64,000 bases of DNA, taken from Lachnospiraceae bacterium NC2008 (lineage in GTDB: Bacteria > Bacillota > Clostridia > Lachnospirales > Lachnospiraceae). The notes beneath the pieces are model-generated. The model was not told where the DNA came from and made no database searches. It saw nothing but the letters and a program-made list of their open reading frames with translations. Positions within the stretch are counted from its first letter, which is position 1. Every line of letters starts with the position of its first letter. A program made the translations under genes and the position numbers. Below, piece after piece: positions 16,321-23,413 of the stretch. Location of the stretch: positions 310,001-374,000 of the forward strand of contig JHWS01000001.1 in assembly GCA_000687675.1 (NCBI GenBank), in the 5' to 3' direction.

Positions 16321-16546
16321 TTACGTCTGAAAGATGTCATTAAATTGACGCCATCTGGTATCAGATAGATCACTTTTACGACATTCCATGATAATTCTGT
16401 GCCATTCATCATCGGTTCTGCGAGATGAATAACGTTTAAGATTCGCCATTATCGTTTCTCCAATCGTAGTAAAAGTTACGATATACGAATCTTATATTAA
16501 ATTTGTTAAAGGGCTAAGTCAGCCCACCGAATTATTTAGCGCTTAC
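16321..16546 (-). mobile_element. IS66-family left end with truncated tnpA
   Basis: The minus strand starts GTAAGCGCTAAA at 16546, like the GTAAGCG terminal repeats of IS66 elements. A small GGGCT-AAGTC-AGCCC hairpin follows, then an ATG at 16449. The 42-codon frame (16321-16449) reads M-A-N-L-K-R-Y-S-S-R-R-T-D-D-E-W-H-R-I-I, then E-C-R-K-S-D-L-S-D-T-R-W, the usual beginning of an IS66 TnpA. The rest of tnpA, tnpB and tnpC are gone. The first 80 bases recur at 22193-22272 on the far side of the Cas12a locus. Confidence 0.7.
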
Positions 16547-16582
16547 TTACTGTCGAGTTTTAATCGCAAAAAAAGCGATATG

Positions 16583-16622
16583 TAAAAAAAACACTACTTG
16601 ATTTATAAAAATCATAGTAGTG
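16583..16622 (-). terminator. Rho-independent terminator after the immunity-like gene
   Basis: Read on the minus strand, CACTACTATGATTT pairs with AAATCAAGTAGTG (one bulge) and is followed by eight T residues. It lies 74 bases after the stop of the 16696-16983 gene. Confidence 0.8.
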
Positions 16623-16695
16623 GGATAATTTTATGAAATTTAACCTTAATTTAATGACATTACAACCGAAGTTGATGGCATTTTGTGATTACTGA

Positions 16696-16983
16696 TTAAG
16701 TAACCTTGCTACCCAAAATGGTAATTAGTTCATTTTCCATAGATGCAATATCCTCTGCCCTATGAGTGAACTTTCTAATGAATTCTAAGCACGCTTTCAA
16801 AATTGTGTCACATTTGATTTCAGCATATCTATTGCCACGCTCTCCATTATACACTGTCCAACCATTTATTTCAGATTGTAAACAAATCGCAGCTTCTTGA
16901 TATCCGCCTATATTATACATTTTTCGAGGATATCTTTTAGAAACAACAATCTCTAAAGCCTCTAAATAGTTTTTTGTAGCCAT
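16696..16983 (-). CDS. Candidate polymorphic-toxin immunity protein
   Basis: 95-residue soluble protein (M-A-T-K-N-Y-L-E-A-L-E-I...). The start has AGGAGG seven bases upstream. A compact alpha/beta pattern with G-W-T-V-Y-N-G-E-R-G-N and a helical end (A-C-L-E-F-I-R-K-F) is similar in size and layout to small immunity families. I cannot name the family with confidence. Its first 22 bases overlap the end of a TNT-like toxin fragment, the usual toxin-immunity order, so it is probably an orphan immunity gene. Confidence 0.5.
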   Translation of the reverse strand: MATKNYLEALEIVVSKRYPRKMYNIGGYQEAAICLQSEINGWTVYNGERGNRYAEIKCDTILKACLEFIRKFTHRAEDIASMENELITILGSKVT

Positions 16984-17240
16984 GACATATCCTCCTGTAA
17001 AAATCCATCCTCGCACTCAAGAGCAATCGTCTGTTTATGCATGAATTGAACTGCACCGCCAATACTTGTAAACTTTGGAGCTACCTTGCCTTTTGTCACA
17101 TAACAATTTACACATACATCTTCTGATACTTTATACTCGTGATATTCAATAGTCTCTTTAATATAAGGAAGTCCCAATGTTTCATAAACAGAACCTTTAA
17201 GAGTTGTGAAAAAACCACCTGAAAATCCATAGCCGCAACA
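16962..17240 (-). pseudogene. C-terminal fragment of a TNT-like (NAD glycohydrolase type) toxin
   Basis: A 92-codon open frame without a normal start. It reads G-F-S-G-G-F-F-T-T...G-L-P-Y-I-K...Y-H-E-Y-K-V and then G-K-V-A-P-K-F-T-S-I-G-G-A-V-Q-F...G-F-L. The order G-G-x-F, L-P-Y, Y-H-x-Y-x-V, V/I-A-P-x-F...G-G-x-x-Q and G-F/Y-L is that of TNT (DUF4237) domains, which destroy NAD+. The upstream secretion and repeat parts are absent, and an AraC remnant abuts it. The match comes from motif spacing only. Confidence 0.4.
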
Positions 17241-17728
17241 TCAATAACCTTATATCCTTGCTTAAGAAGCTACTGGGCTTTTCTTACCCTGCACTGCATT
17301 TGAAATTTATGAGGTGTAAGTCCATTCTCAACAGAAAACTTTCTTATCATATGGCAAGAGCTAACATGTACTTTCTCGGACATATCAGCAATACTTAGTT
17401 CCAACTCAGGATTTCCGATAATCTCTTTCTTTATTACATCAAGCTCTTTAGCAATATCCTCATTCCTAGGAATACAAGTTGTTATCATAGAGTAATAATC
17501 TGAGACCGGTTCAATAGAATGAGGTAAGTCAGGCTCCACAGAAAAATACTCTCCCTCCTAGCATACAAATTTCTAGTCCCCAACCTTAATCTCAATCTTA
17601 CCTTCCGTAACTATCCCAAAGACATAGTGTCCCACATGAGTATGTGTCGGATAAGAAATCTTCACCTTTTCCATACTCACTATCTCTATCCCTGTTGACT
17701 TGTCTTCAATAAACTGTAGCTTTTCCAT
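17241..17728 (-). pseudogene. Broken AraC-family regulator
   Basis: The frame from the ATG at 17728 has a cupin-like sensor (Y-P-T-H-T-H-V-G-H-Y-V-F-G-I-V-T-E-G) and an AraC helix-turn-helix (L-S-I-A-D-M-S-E-K-V-H-V-S-S-C-H-M-I-R-K-F). It is interrupted by three in-frame stops, at 17573-17575, 17558-17560 and 17270-17272. After L-L-K-Q-G-Y-K-V-I-D-V-A-A it runs into the TNT-like fragment, so the second HTH helix pair is missing. It is clearly non-functional. Confidence 0.8.
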
Positions 17729-17818
17729 AAAAAAGTGAGTTATTAGATTACATATTCTGAAATCATACGTCCAATAGCGCCAATATCTAGACTGGTCATT
17801 CTTTAGATCATACTTTTT

Positions 17819-18226
17819 ATTTACAACAGGAAAATTCTTTATTTTATCTAGGCCGCATCATGTCCTCTAATTCCATTCATCTACAACAGTAGAAATTCTT
17901 TATACTATCTAGGCACAAGGAGATTTTGTATGACGAACACATCTACAACAGTAGAAATTCTTTATATTATCTAGGCGTTCAGATAGGGCAATGCTCACTT
18001 CTATCTACAACAGTAGAAATTCTTTATATTACCTAGGCGGTATGCACCAAGTATCAAGTGCCTAATCTACAATAGTAGAAATTCTTTATATTATCTAGGC
18101 CATTGATTTTTGCAGCGTTAGCCTGAATCTACAACAGTAGAAATTCTTTATTTTATCTAGGCTAATAAAATGTCACACGAAATGTCACACATCTACAACA
18201 GTAGAAATTCTTTATATTATCTAGGC
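17819..18226 (-). CRISPR. Type V-A CRISPR array, 7 repeats and 6 spacers
   Basis: Repeats of 36 bp start at 17819 (degenerate, 35 bp), 17879, 17941, 18003, 18065, 18127 and 18191; spacers are 25, 26, 26, 26, 26 and 28 bp. Read on the minus strand each repeat ends in TTTCTACTGTTGTAGAT, the standard Cas12a crRNA handle with the UCUAC-UGUU-GUAGA hairpin. The array is thus transcribed with and after cas12a. Only the repeats at 17941 and 18191 are identical; four internal repeats carry single changes and the distal one is eroded, the normal sign of the trailer end. The leader-proximal repeat touches a truncated cas4. No spacer matches elsewhere in this window by eye. Confidence 0.97.
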
Positions 18227-18227
18227 T

Positions 18228-18335
18228 TCATGTAAAAAGTGTACTATTTAACCGTCCATATAGTTTATAAAAGTATATTGAAGCTGGACAAAATACAAAA
18301 TCATTTAGTTCTGTTATTAATATCGCATTATCCAT
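18228..18335 (-). pseudogene. cas4: Truncated cas4 (N-terminal 35 codons)
   Basis: An ATG five bases after the cas12a stop opens a 35-codon frame containing I-T-E-L-N-D-F-V-F-C-P-A-S-I-Y-F and Y-K-L-Y-G, followed by a TGA two bases before the first CRISPR repeat. This is the start of type V-A Cas4, including the first iron-sulfur Cys in F-C-P. The RecB-like nuclease core, the other Cys residues, cas1, cas2 and any normal leader are missing. The gene position right behind cas12a is canonical, so a deletion joined cas4 to the array. Confidence 0.88.
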
Positions 18336-18340
18336 ATTTG

Positions 18341-21300
18341 TTATAAAGAAGGAATATTATTTTGAGTATATTCAAACCATTCCTTATTGCTTATTGCTAA
18401 TTTTACCTTTGAAACATTTTCTGAATTTCTTATTTGTTCCAATGCCCATAAACCCTTTCTTGCTATATTATAGGCTCCATTTGCATCTGCATCACATGGT
18501 AACTCCTTACTTGTAATTCGAGAATCAAAATAATTTCCTGAAGAATTTTTAACTGGAGAAATAATATAATCTTCCTGTTCTTCTTCATTTGCAAGTGTGG
18601 AATTACGTAATTGCAATGTCAACTTAAATCCATAGTAAATTTCTTTTAGTACAGCTGATTTTTCTATTGATACAATTTCATCTATTAAATCATGTCCATC
18701 ATTGTAATTAATTTTTTCACGATTTAAAGCTTCTTTGATAATATCTGTTGGATGTACTGTTCTACTTATCCACTTACCATTAGCATCATCGGATCTATAT
18801 TTAGCAATTCTTGTACCTTGTGTTGATATAGTCCAATTAGTCTTAGTACCCTCTGCCTTATTTGTAAAATCATTATAATCAAAAACAAATTCAAAGTTTG
18901 ATGCAACTTTGTCAAAATTTATCTTCTTAAATTTCCTAAAGAATAATTGTAATCCCTGCTTTGAAGTATCTTTTTGATAAAACAAATTTACAAATCCTGT
19001 TGTTGGATCAATCTGACTTGTTAAATATGCTGGAACATAAAATATACAACCTGTCTGCTTTCCTATTTTTTCAAAGGATTCAAATTTAGCAGTAAGTTGA
19101 TATGCATTTAATACGCCTCCTGGAGAAGAAGGAGAAAGCTGCTCTCGAGTTTTATCAATACAAAGATAATTTAACTTATCAATTAACGCTTTTTCAAAAT
19201 TTTGATAAACCTGTTTTTCAACTTTTTTTCTTCCGTTCTTAAAACCAATATTTAAGTCTTCTAATACTACTATGGCATTGTATTTAAGAATTAGATTGTA
19301 TATTTCATTTACAACCTGACTCATATAACCGGCCTTTAAATCTTTAATATTTTCTATTGTTTTCCAGTCTCTCCTAGAAGAAAGTCTTTCTTTTTCCTTA
19401 TTATCAAGAAGTTTATGATAATCTGTTTTATGGGAACCAGATACAATTTCATTTATGGATCTTTGATATAATATGCTTCCATCAGAATCACAAACTACTA
19501 CATATAAAAGATTTCGTTCTCCTCTATCTATACCAATTACTCTTATATTTTTAGATTTTTTTAATATCTCTCTAATATAATCATTAAACCTTGAAACATT
19601 TTGTTCTTTATAGTTTAAAGTAATAGGAAGATGTATGAAAAATTTATCTACCGTATATCTCTTATCTTTAACAATATCATAAGAAAATATGGATTCCTTC
19701 TTTTTTGAATTAGTATTCTTATTAGTTATTTTTTGATTAGCTTTATGTACTACCTTGTCTTCGTCTAATATTGAAGCAGGTCTATAAAAAACTTCTGCTT
19801 CACCATTCATTTTTATACATAAATCCTTTAAATTCCTTTCATCAAACAACATCTTTAGATATAAAGTATGAAGATTCAAATTACCAGTTGCATATTCTGA
19901 AAAGTCTTTATTATATATTTGAAATAGATATAATTTTCCCTCATCTACAAGAGATTCAATAAAATCGCAAGAAACATTAGTGTATGTTATTTTATAATTT
20001 TGTGCCTCAACTTCTCTAAAAAATCCTGATATATCTTCATAATCTTTTGTATCAGAAAAATTAAAATTAAAGTTCTTCCAATCATCATTTTTTTTAATTG
20101 ATTCCTTATAAAAGTCTATCAATTTGTGACAATCTTCAAGATTAAATGAGTTTCCTTTTTTAAATGTTCCTTTATCATAAAGCTTTTTTATTTCATGTGT
20201 AGGATCATAATAATCAATATTACTTTTAGCAAAGAACACTTTTGGAAACATCTTGTTAGGTCCTGGAAGCAACTTACAATTTACCTTCTTATATGCGTTT
20301 TCATTTTTACTTTCCTTAATGTTCAAAAAACTTTTATTTGCTGATTTATCCATTATTCCAAGATAATAATTATTATCTTTAATAAGAATTACACCATAAC
20401 AATCTCTTTCCTTATTTACATCCCAACCTCCTAGTAATTGAGGATTATTAAAATTCAACTTCATCTTTTCAGTAGAGAATGGCTTTTTTGTTAAGTAGTT
20501 TCTTGTTATGTTGTATAATTCATCTACTTTTGTTATTTCTTCAAGTACCGTCGATTGCTCACCATAGAAGAATTCATTTCTGCTTTCAAGACCAGTTCCA
20601 TTAAGTAGTTTTATATCTCTTTCTATATTTTTAAGTGAATCAAGATATGACTTGATTGAAGCAACTGCTTTTATATTTTTTTGAAGTTTCTTTGTTTTGT
20701 CATGATCTTCAAAACAGTTCTTTGTCATCTCTTTATATGCTTCACATATTTCTTTTATATCAAAATTTATACGCTCAATATACTTATCTATTACGTTAAT
20801 TCCAAGCAAATTTTGGATATAATTTAACTCAAAACTATCATTAGATTTATATGCTTTTTCTCTCTTCTCTTCATATTTATCATTTACTTTTCCGGTATAT
20901 TTCGCATCGTAATTTTCATTAAATGCATTTCTTATTGATGACCAAGAATCAGTTAAATAATTCGATAAAGTTGTTAATGATGAATCATTTTTAACATATA
21001 TTCCTGTTCCGTTGTTGCTATCCATTAAAGTTTTAATATATCTATCTATATTTATAGGCAAAAATTTATCAACCTCTGCTGAAAAACTACATAGTTTATC
21101 TAAAAGCTCATCATCAGATTCAATAATTAACCCATCAAAAAGAGAAGTTCTATCAGATAAAATCTGTTTGAATAATACTTTCATCTTTGGAACTCTTACA
21201 AAATTTTCTTCTTTATTGTTCTTTTGTATATATAGATTTGTAGCTGTTTTTATACTTGCAACAACAGAATTATAAGCTTCAACACCAGATTGGGTTAAAC

Positions 21301-21961
21301 ATTCATTAAATGATTCAATCATAAAGGTTTTATCTAGGGTTTCTTCGTCATAATTATCATTTTTAATATTTGCTTTTTTATAAATTTGATAAACCTCTAT
21401 ATTAGACATAAAGATTAGTAAATTTTCGTTAATACATCTATATCCTACTGTTGAGTGTTTTTCTTCATCAGAATAAATATTTTTTCTGTTTTTATAGTAA
21501 TCTGTAAAATAAGTGGTAAACCCTTTAAAACAAGAAAGGGCATTAAGAGAGTTTTCATCCTTTACTCTTTCTGGTAGTATTTTTTCTATTAGATCTTTAT
21601 TATCTACATATCCATAATCTCTGCTATTCTTTAATGCATCTGCAATTTGTTTTCTCATATAGTAAAAAAGTTCACTAATCCTATTTTTATCTTCATCTGT
21701 TTTGGTCTTGATCTTATACAATTTTTCAAATTCAGATAAACCATCAAGCTTTATACCTACAAGAGACTTTTCAATTATAGATTTATGAAATTCATCCATA
21801 AGCTCTTTTACTTTTACGTATGCTTCTTTTTTTTGTTTATCTGCTTCAATAATTTCTGCATTTTTTATATTTTCAAGAGTTTTACCTACAGGTTTTAGCT
21901 CCTGTCTAATTGTTTTTGTTACTGGATACTGTCTAGTTAATGAATCATAATAATTTTCCAT
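18341..21961 (-). CDS. cas12a: CRISPR-associated effector nuclease Cas12a (Cpf1), type V-A
   Basis: 1206-residue single-protein effector, close in length to Lachnospiraceae Cas12a. It uses crRNA to find T-rich-PAM DNA targets and cuts with one RuvC site, and it also processes its own pre-crRNA. The RuvC motifs are intact: Asp 812 in I-G-I-D-R-G-E-R-N, Glu 901 in V-V-L-E-D-L-N, and Asp 1159 in D-A-D-A-N-G-A-Y. The RNA-processing region has Y-T-V-D-K-F-F-I-H-L-P-I-T-L-N (His 777). The PAM region has L-P-G-P-N-K-M-F-P-K-V-F-F. The N-terminus (Y-P-V-T-K-T-I-R-Q-E-L-K-P-V-G) is typical. AAAGGAG precedes the ATG. The gene is visibly more A+T-rich than the core genes. It appears functional, but the adaptation genes are lost. 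Confidence 0.98.
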   Translation of the reverse strand: MENYYDSLTRQYPVTKTIRQELKPVGKTLENIKNAEIIEADKQKKEAYVKVKELMDEFHKSIIEKSLVGIKLDGLSEFEKLYKIKTKTDEDKNRISELFYYMRKQIADALKNSRDYGYVDNKDLIEKILPERVKDENSLNALSCFKGFTTYFTDYYKNRKNIYSDEEKHSTVGYRCINENLLIFMSNIEVYQIYKKANIKNDNYDEETLDKTFMIESFNECLTQSGVEAYNSVVASIKTATNLYIQKNNKEENFVRVPKMKVLFKQILSDRTSLFDGLIIESDDELLDKLCSFSAEVDKFLPINIDRYIKTLMDSNNGTGIYVKNDSSLTTLSNYLTDSWSSIRNAFNENYDAKYTGKVNDKYEEKREKAYKSNDSFELNYIQNLLGINVIDKYIERINFDIKEICEAYKEMTKNCFEDHDKTKKLQKNIKAVASIKSYLDSLKNIERDIKLLNGTGLESRNEFFYGEQSTVLEEITKVDELYNITRNYLTKKPFSTEKMKLNFNNPQLLGGWDVNKERDCYGVILIKDNNYYLGIMDKSANKSFLNIKESKNENAYKKVNCKLLPGPNKMFPKVFFAKSNIDYYDPTHEIKKLYDKGTFKKGNSFNLEDCHKLIDFYKESIKKNDDWKNFNFNFSDTKDYEDISGFFREVEAQNYKITYTNVSCDFIESLVDEGKLYLFQIYNKDFSEYATGNLNLHTLYLKMLFDERNLKDLCIKMNGEAEVFYRPASILDEDKVVHKANQKITNKNTNSKKKESIFSYDIVKDKRYTVDKFFIHLPITLNYKEQNVSRFNDYIREILKKSKNIRVIGIDRGERNLLYVVVCDSDGSILYQRSINEIVSGSHKTDYHKLLDNKEKERLSSRRDWKTIENIKDLKAGYMSQVVNEIYNLILKYNAIVVLEDLNIGFKNGRKKVEKQVYQNFEKALIDKLNYLCIDKTREQLSPSSPGGVLNAYQLTAKFESFEKIGKQTGCIFYVPAYLTSQIDPTTGFVNLFYQKDTSKQGLQLFFRKFKKINFDKVASNFEFVFDYNDFTNKAEGTKTNWTISTQGTRIAKYRSDDANGKWISRTVHPTDIIKEALNREKINYNDGHDLIDEIVSIEKSAVLKEIYYGFKLTLQLRNSTLANEEEQEDYIISPVKNSSGNYFDSRITSKELPCDADANGAYNIARKGLWALEQIRNSENVSKVKLAISNKEWFEYTQNNIPSL

Positions 21962-21987
21962 ATAACTCCACTCCTTTTATATAAATT

Positions 21988-22004
21988 ATTGTTTTTAAAA
22001 CAAT
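21988..22004. promoter_or_regulatory. Palindrome in the cas12a upstream region
   Basis: ATTGTTTT-T-AAAACAAT has perfect 8-bp arms and lies 27-43 bases upstream of the cas12a start. It is placed where a repressor could block the promoter, and TTGTTT/TATAAA boxes overlap it on the minus strand. Confidence 0.35.
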
Positions 22005-22192
22005 TTTATCACTTTTTATTATTTGTAAAGTCCCAAGAAGGACTTCTCTAATTATCTCTAAAAGTGAAATCCTTCTCTGGTCCTCTGAGTAGATTACTCT
22101 TCCATTATTTCGGACATTAGTCCTACACCAAGTTTATCTACTATATATCATTGTAAAATGTGATGATATACGAAATCATCGATTGCAAATCA

Positions 22193-22272
22193 TAGTAAAA
22201 GTTACGATATACGAATCTTATATTAAATTTGTTAAAGGGCTAAGTCAGCCCACCGAATTATTTAGCACTTAC
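22193..22272 (-). mobile_element. Second IS66-type left end (80 bp, solo)
   Basis: 79 of 80 bases match 16467-16546 in the same orientation, including the GTAAG end and the GGGCT-AAGTC-AGCCC hairpin. It stops before the tnpA start. No transposase remains. Together the two ends bracket the CRISPR-Cas12a segment. Confidence 0.7.
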
Positions 22273-22286
22273 AGTACATCCCTGCA

Positions 22287-22313
22287 TAAAGAAATCCAGC
22301 CCCGAAGGACTGG
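22287..22313 (-). terminator. Terminator of the toxin-antitoxin operon
   Basis: Read on the minus strand, CCAGTCC-TTCG-GGGCTGG (one G-U pair, UUCG loop) is followed by ATTTCTTT. It lies 18 bases after the toxin stop. Confidence 0.7.
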
Positions 22314-22330
22314 ACATCATTCTTCTGTAC

Positions 22331-22645
22331 TTACAATATCTTATTCTCGTAGTCCTGCAGTTCGTGGAATATGTTGTCCACAATGGCAGTATCTCCCTCA
22401 ATTCTGTATAGCAAAAAGTAGTCATGAGATAGGAAATTCATTCTCCGGTAGCCAAGCTCTCTAAGCCGCGGATTATCACACAGTTTTAAGCTCCCGGCCA
22501 CTCTGGAGAGACTGATCTTTGTAGTTTCAAAGTCATCCAGTACATTAGAAGCAGCCTGATTGCTTTTCTTCTCAAATAAAAGATATCTGATAAACCCATC
22601 CAAATCCGCCTCGGCATCGGATGTAATAACAACCTTATATTCCAT
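22331..22645 (-). CDS. RelE/ParE-family toxin
   Basis: 104-residue RelE/ParE-superfamily protein, predicted to be an mRNA endonuclease or gyrase toxin. The family pattern is visible: V-I-T-S-D-A-E-A-D-L-D near the N-terminus, the basic region L-R-E-L-G-Y-R-R-M near 65-75, and the final strands F-L-L-Y-R-I-E-G-D-T-A-I-V-D-N-I-F-H. It overlaps the antitoxin gene by 11 bases, so translation is coupled. It seems intact, unlike most of the neighbouring defence genes. Confidence 0.85.
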   Translation of the reverse strand: MEYKVVITSDAEADLDGFIRYLLFEKKSNQAASNVLDDFETTKISLSRVAGSLKLCDNPRLRELGYRRMNFLSHDYFLLYRIEGDTAIVDNIFHELQDYENKIL

Positions 22646-22928
22646 ATTTCTGCCTCATATCAGATATCACATCATCCGCATCTCGTACCATACCCTCTGC
22701 CGCATGCTGTCTTGATGCTTCAAGTTTTTTAAGTACCTCATCCTCTGTCAATGTCACATATGGATTTACCGTCTTTTTCTTTAATTCAAAAGGAAATCCG
22801 TTATTTGCAACTGCCTGGGTAAGAAACATCCTGATAGCGGAAGTCGTATCTGTTCCTAACTCCCTAAACAGTGTGTCGGCTTTTGTTTTGAGCTCATCTT
22901 CAACACGTATCTGTATTGTACTTGACAT
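22635..22928 (-). CDS. RelB/DinJ-family antitoxin
   Basis: 97-residue antitoxin. The N-terminal ribbon-helix-helix DNA-binding part (I-Q-I-R-V-E-D-E-L-K...T-S-A-I-R-M-F-L-T-Q-A) is typical of RelB/DinJ. The C-terminal half (residues 55-97) would wrap the toxin. The promoter is TTGCAT (22981-22986), 17 bases, TATACT (22958-22963); the AGTATACT palindrome at the -10 box is a likely autoregulatory site. An AGGAGG site precedes the ATG. Confidence 0.85.
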   Translation of the reverse strand: MSSTIQIRVEDELKTKADTLFRELGTDTTSAIRMFLTQAVANNGFPFELKKKTVNPYVTLTEDEVLKKLEASRQHAAEGMVRDADDVISDMRQKYGI

Positions 22929-22957
22929 AGCGCACCTCCTCGTTGATTACTACTTGT

Positions 22958-22986
22958 AGTATACTGCTACTTCAATACAAATGCAA
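22958..22986 (-). promoter_or_regulatory. Promoter of the RelB/RelE-type operon
   Basis: -35 TTGCAT and -10 TATACT with a 17-base spacer read toward the antitoxin. The -10 lies inside an AGTATACT palindrome, and AGTAG/CTACT repeats lie around it. Confidence 0.65.
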
Positions 22987-23105
22987 TGATTTAGCATGTA
23001 GTTTTTATGTTGTATAGAATGTATAGATTTTATTAGGTAAATAGCAATAACCATAACGTTTCATAAAAATCTGTGAGTTCCTAAATGTGTACATTTTAAT
23101 ACCAC

Positions 23106-23210
23106 AAAAAAAAGACCGATAAACGGTCTCTAAATCTATGGACAAACCCTTTCGGGACGTCCCATTTGATGTGCATACTTTTCGGTACCACCTCCTTTGG
23201 TTTTCGTATT
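23106..23210 (-). promoter_or_regulatory. Orphan structured leader ending in a terminator
   Basis: On the minus strand an A-rich stretch with AGGAGGTGGTACCG is followed by a hairpin built round CCC-GAAA-GGG and flanked by ATGGGAC/GTCCAT. A classic terminator comes next (GACCG-TTTAT-CGGTC, then eight T; 23106-23128). The TGGTACC and downstream GTCCC look T-box-like, but stem I is not evident. Alternatively this is a leader-peptide attenuator: a 26-codon frame starts at an ATG inside it. No gene lies directly downstream; the toxin-antitoxin operon has its own promoter. It is probably what is left of a lost regulated gene. Confidence 0.35.
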
Positions 23211-23224
23211 TATCTGAATGATGT

Positions 23225-23275
23225 AAAATAAAAAATAACCCTACAGCGACCTTTTTTCGATGGATCACTGTAGGG
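23225..23275 (-). terminator. Probable lysS terminator
   Basis: Read on the minus strand, CCCTACAG...CTGTAGGG forms an 8-bp stem with a large loop (23239-23275), followed by TTATTTTTTATTTT. It lies about 140 bases after the lysS stop. Confidence 0.6.
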
Positions 23276-23413
23276 CTATTATCATCATATTGCCACTTCC
23301 ACAAATCTTAAAGTGTTCTTTTTCGTTTCAAAAATCTTGCATCGATTGGCGTAAGATTGGCGTATTTGATAGCTCTAAATTCCTTGCAAAGCCCATAAAT
23401 ACGGCATTTCTTA

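Noticed and set aside
18163-18190. Spacer 6 repeat of AATGTCACAC as a self-targeting or tandem-repeat artefact
   Set aside because: No matching site is seen in the window; a short internal repeat can simply come from the protospacer.
22331-22928. Toxin-antitoxin pair as part of the CRISPR locus (CreTA-like guard)
   Set aside because: It is an ordinary protein RelE/DinJ-type pair with its own promoter and terminator and lies outside the IS66-type repeat; no RNA toxin or repeat-like antitoxin is seen.
23005-23304. 99-codon minus-strand frame across the lysS-antitoxin gap
   Set aside because: It reads straight through two strong terminator hairpins and has no ribosome binding site; the region is better explained as untranslated leader and terminator.
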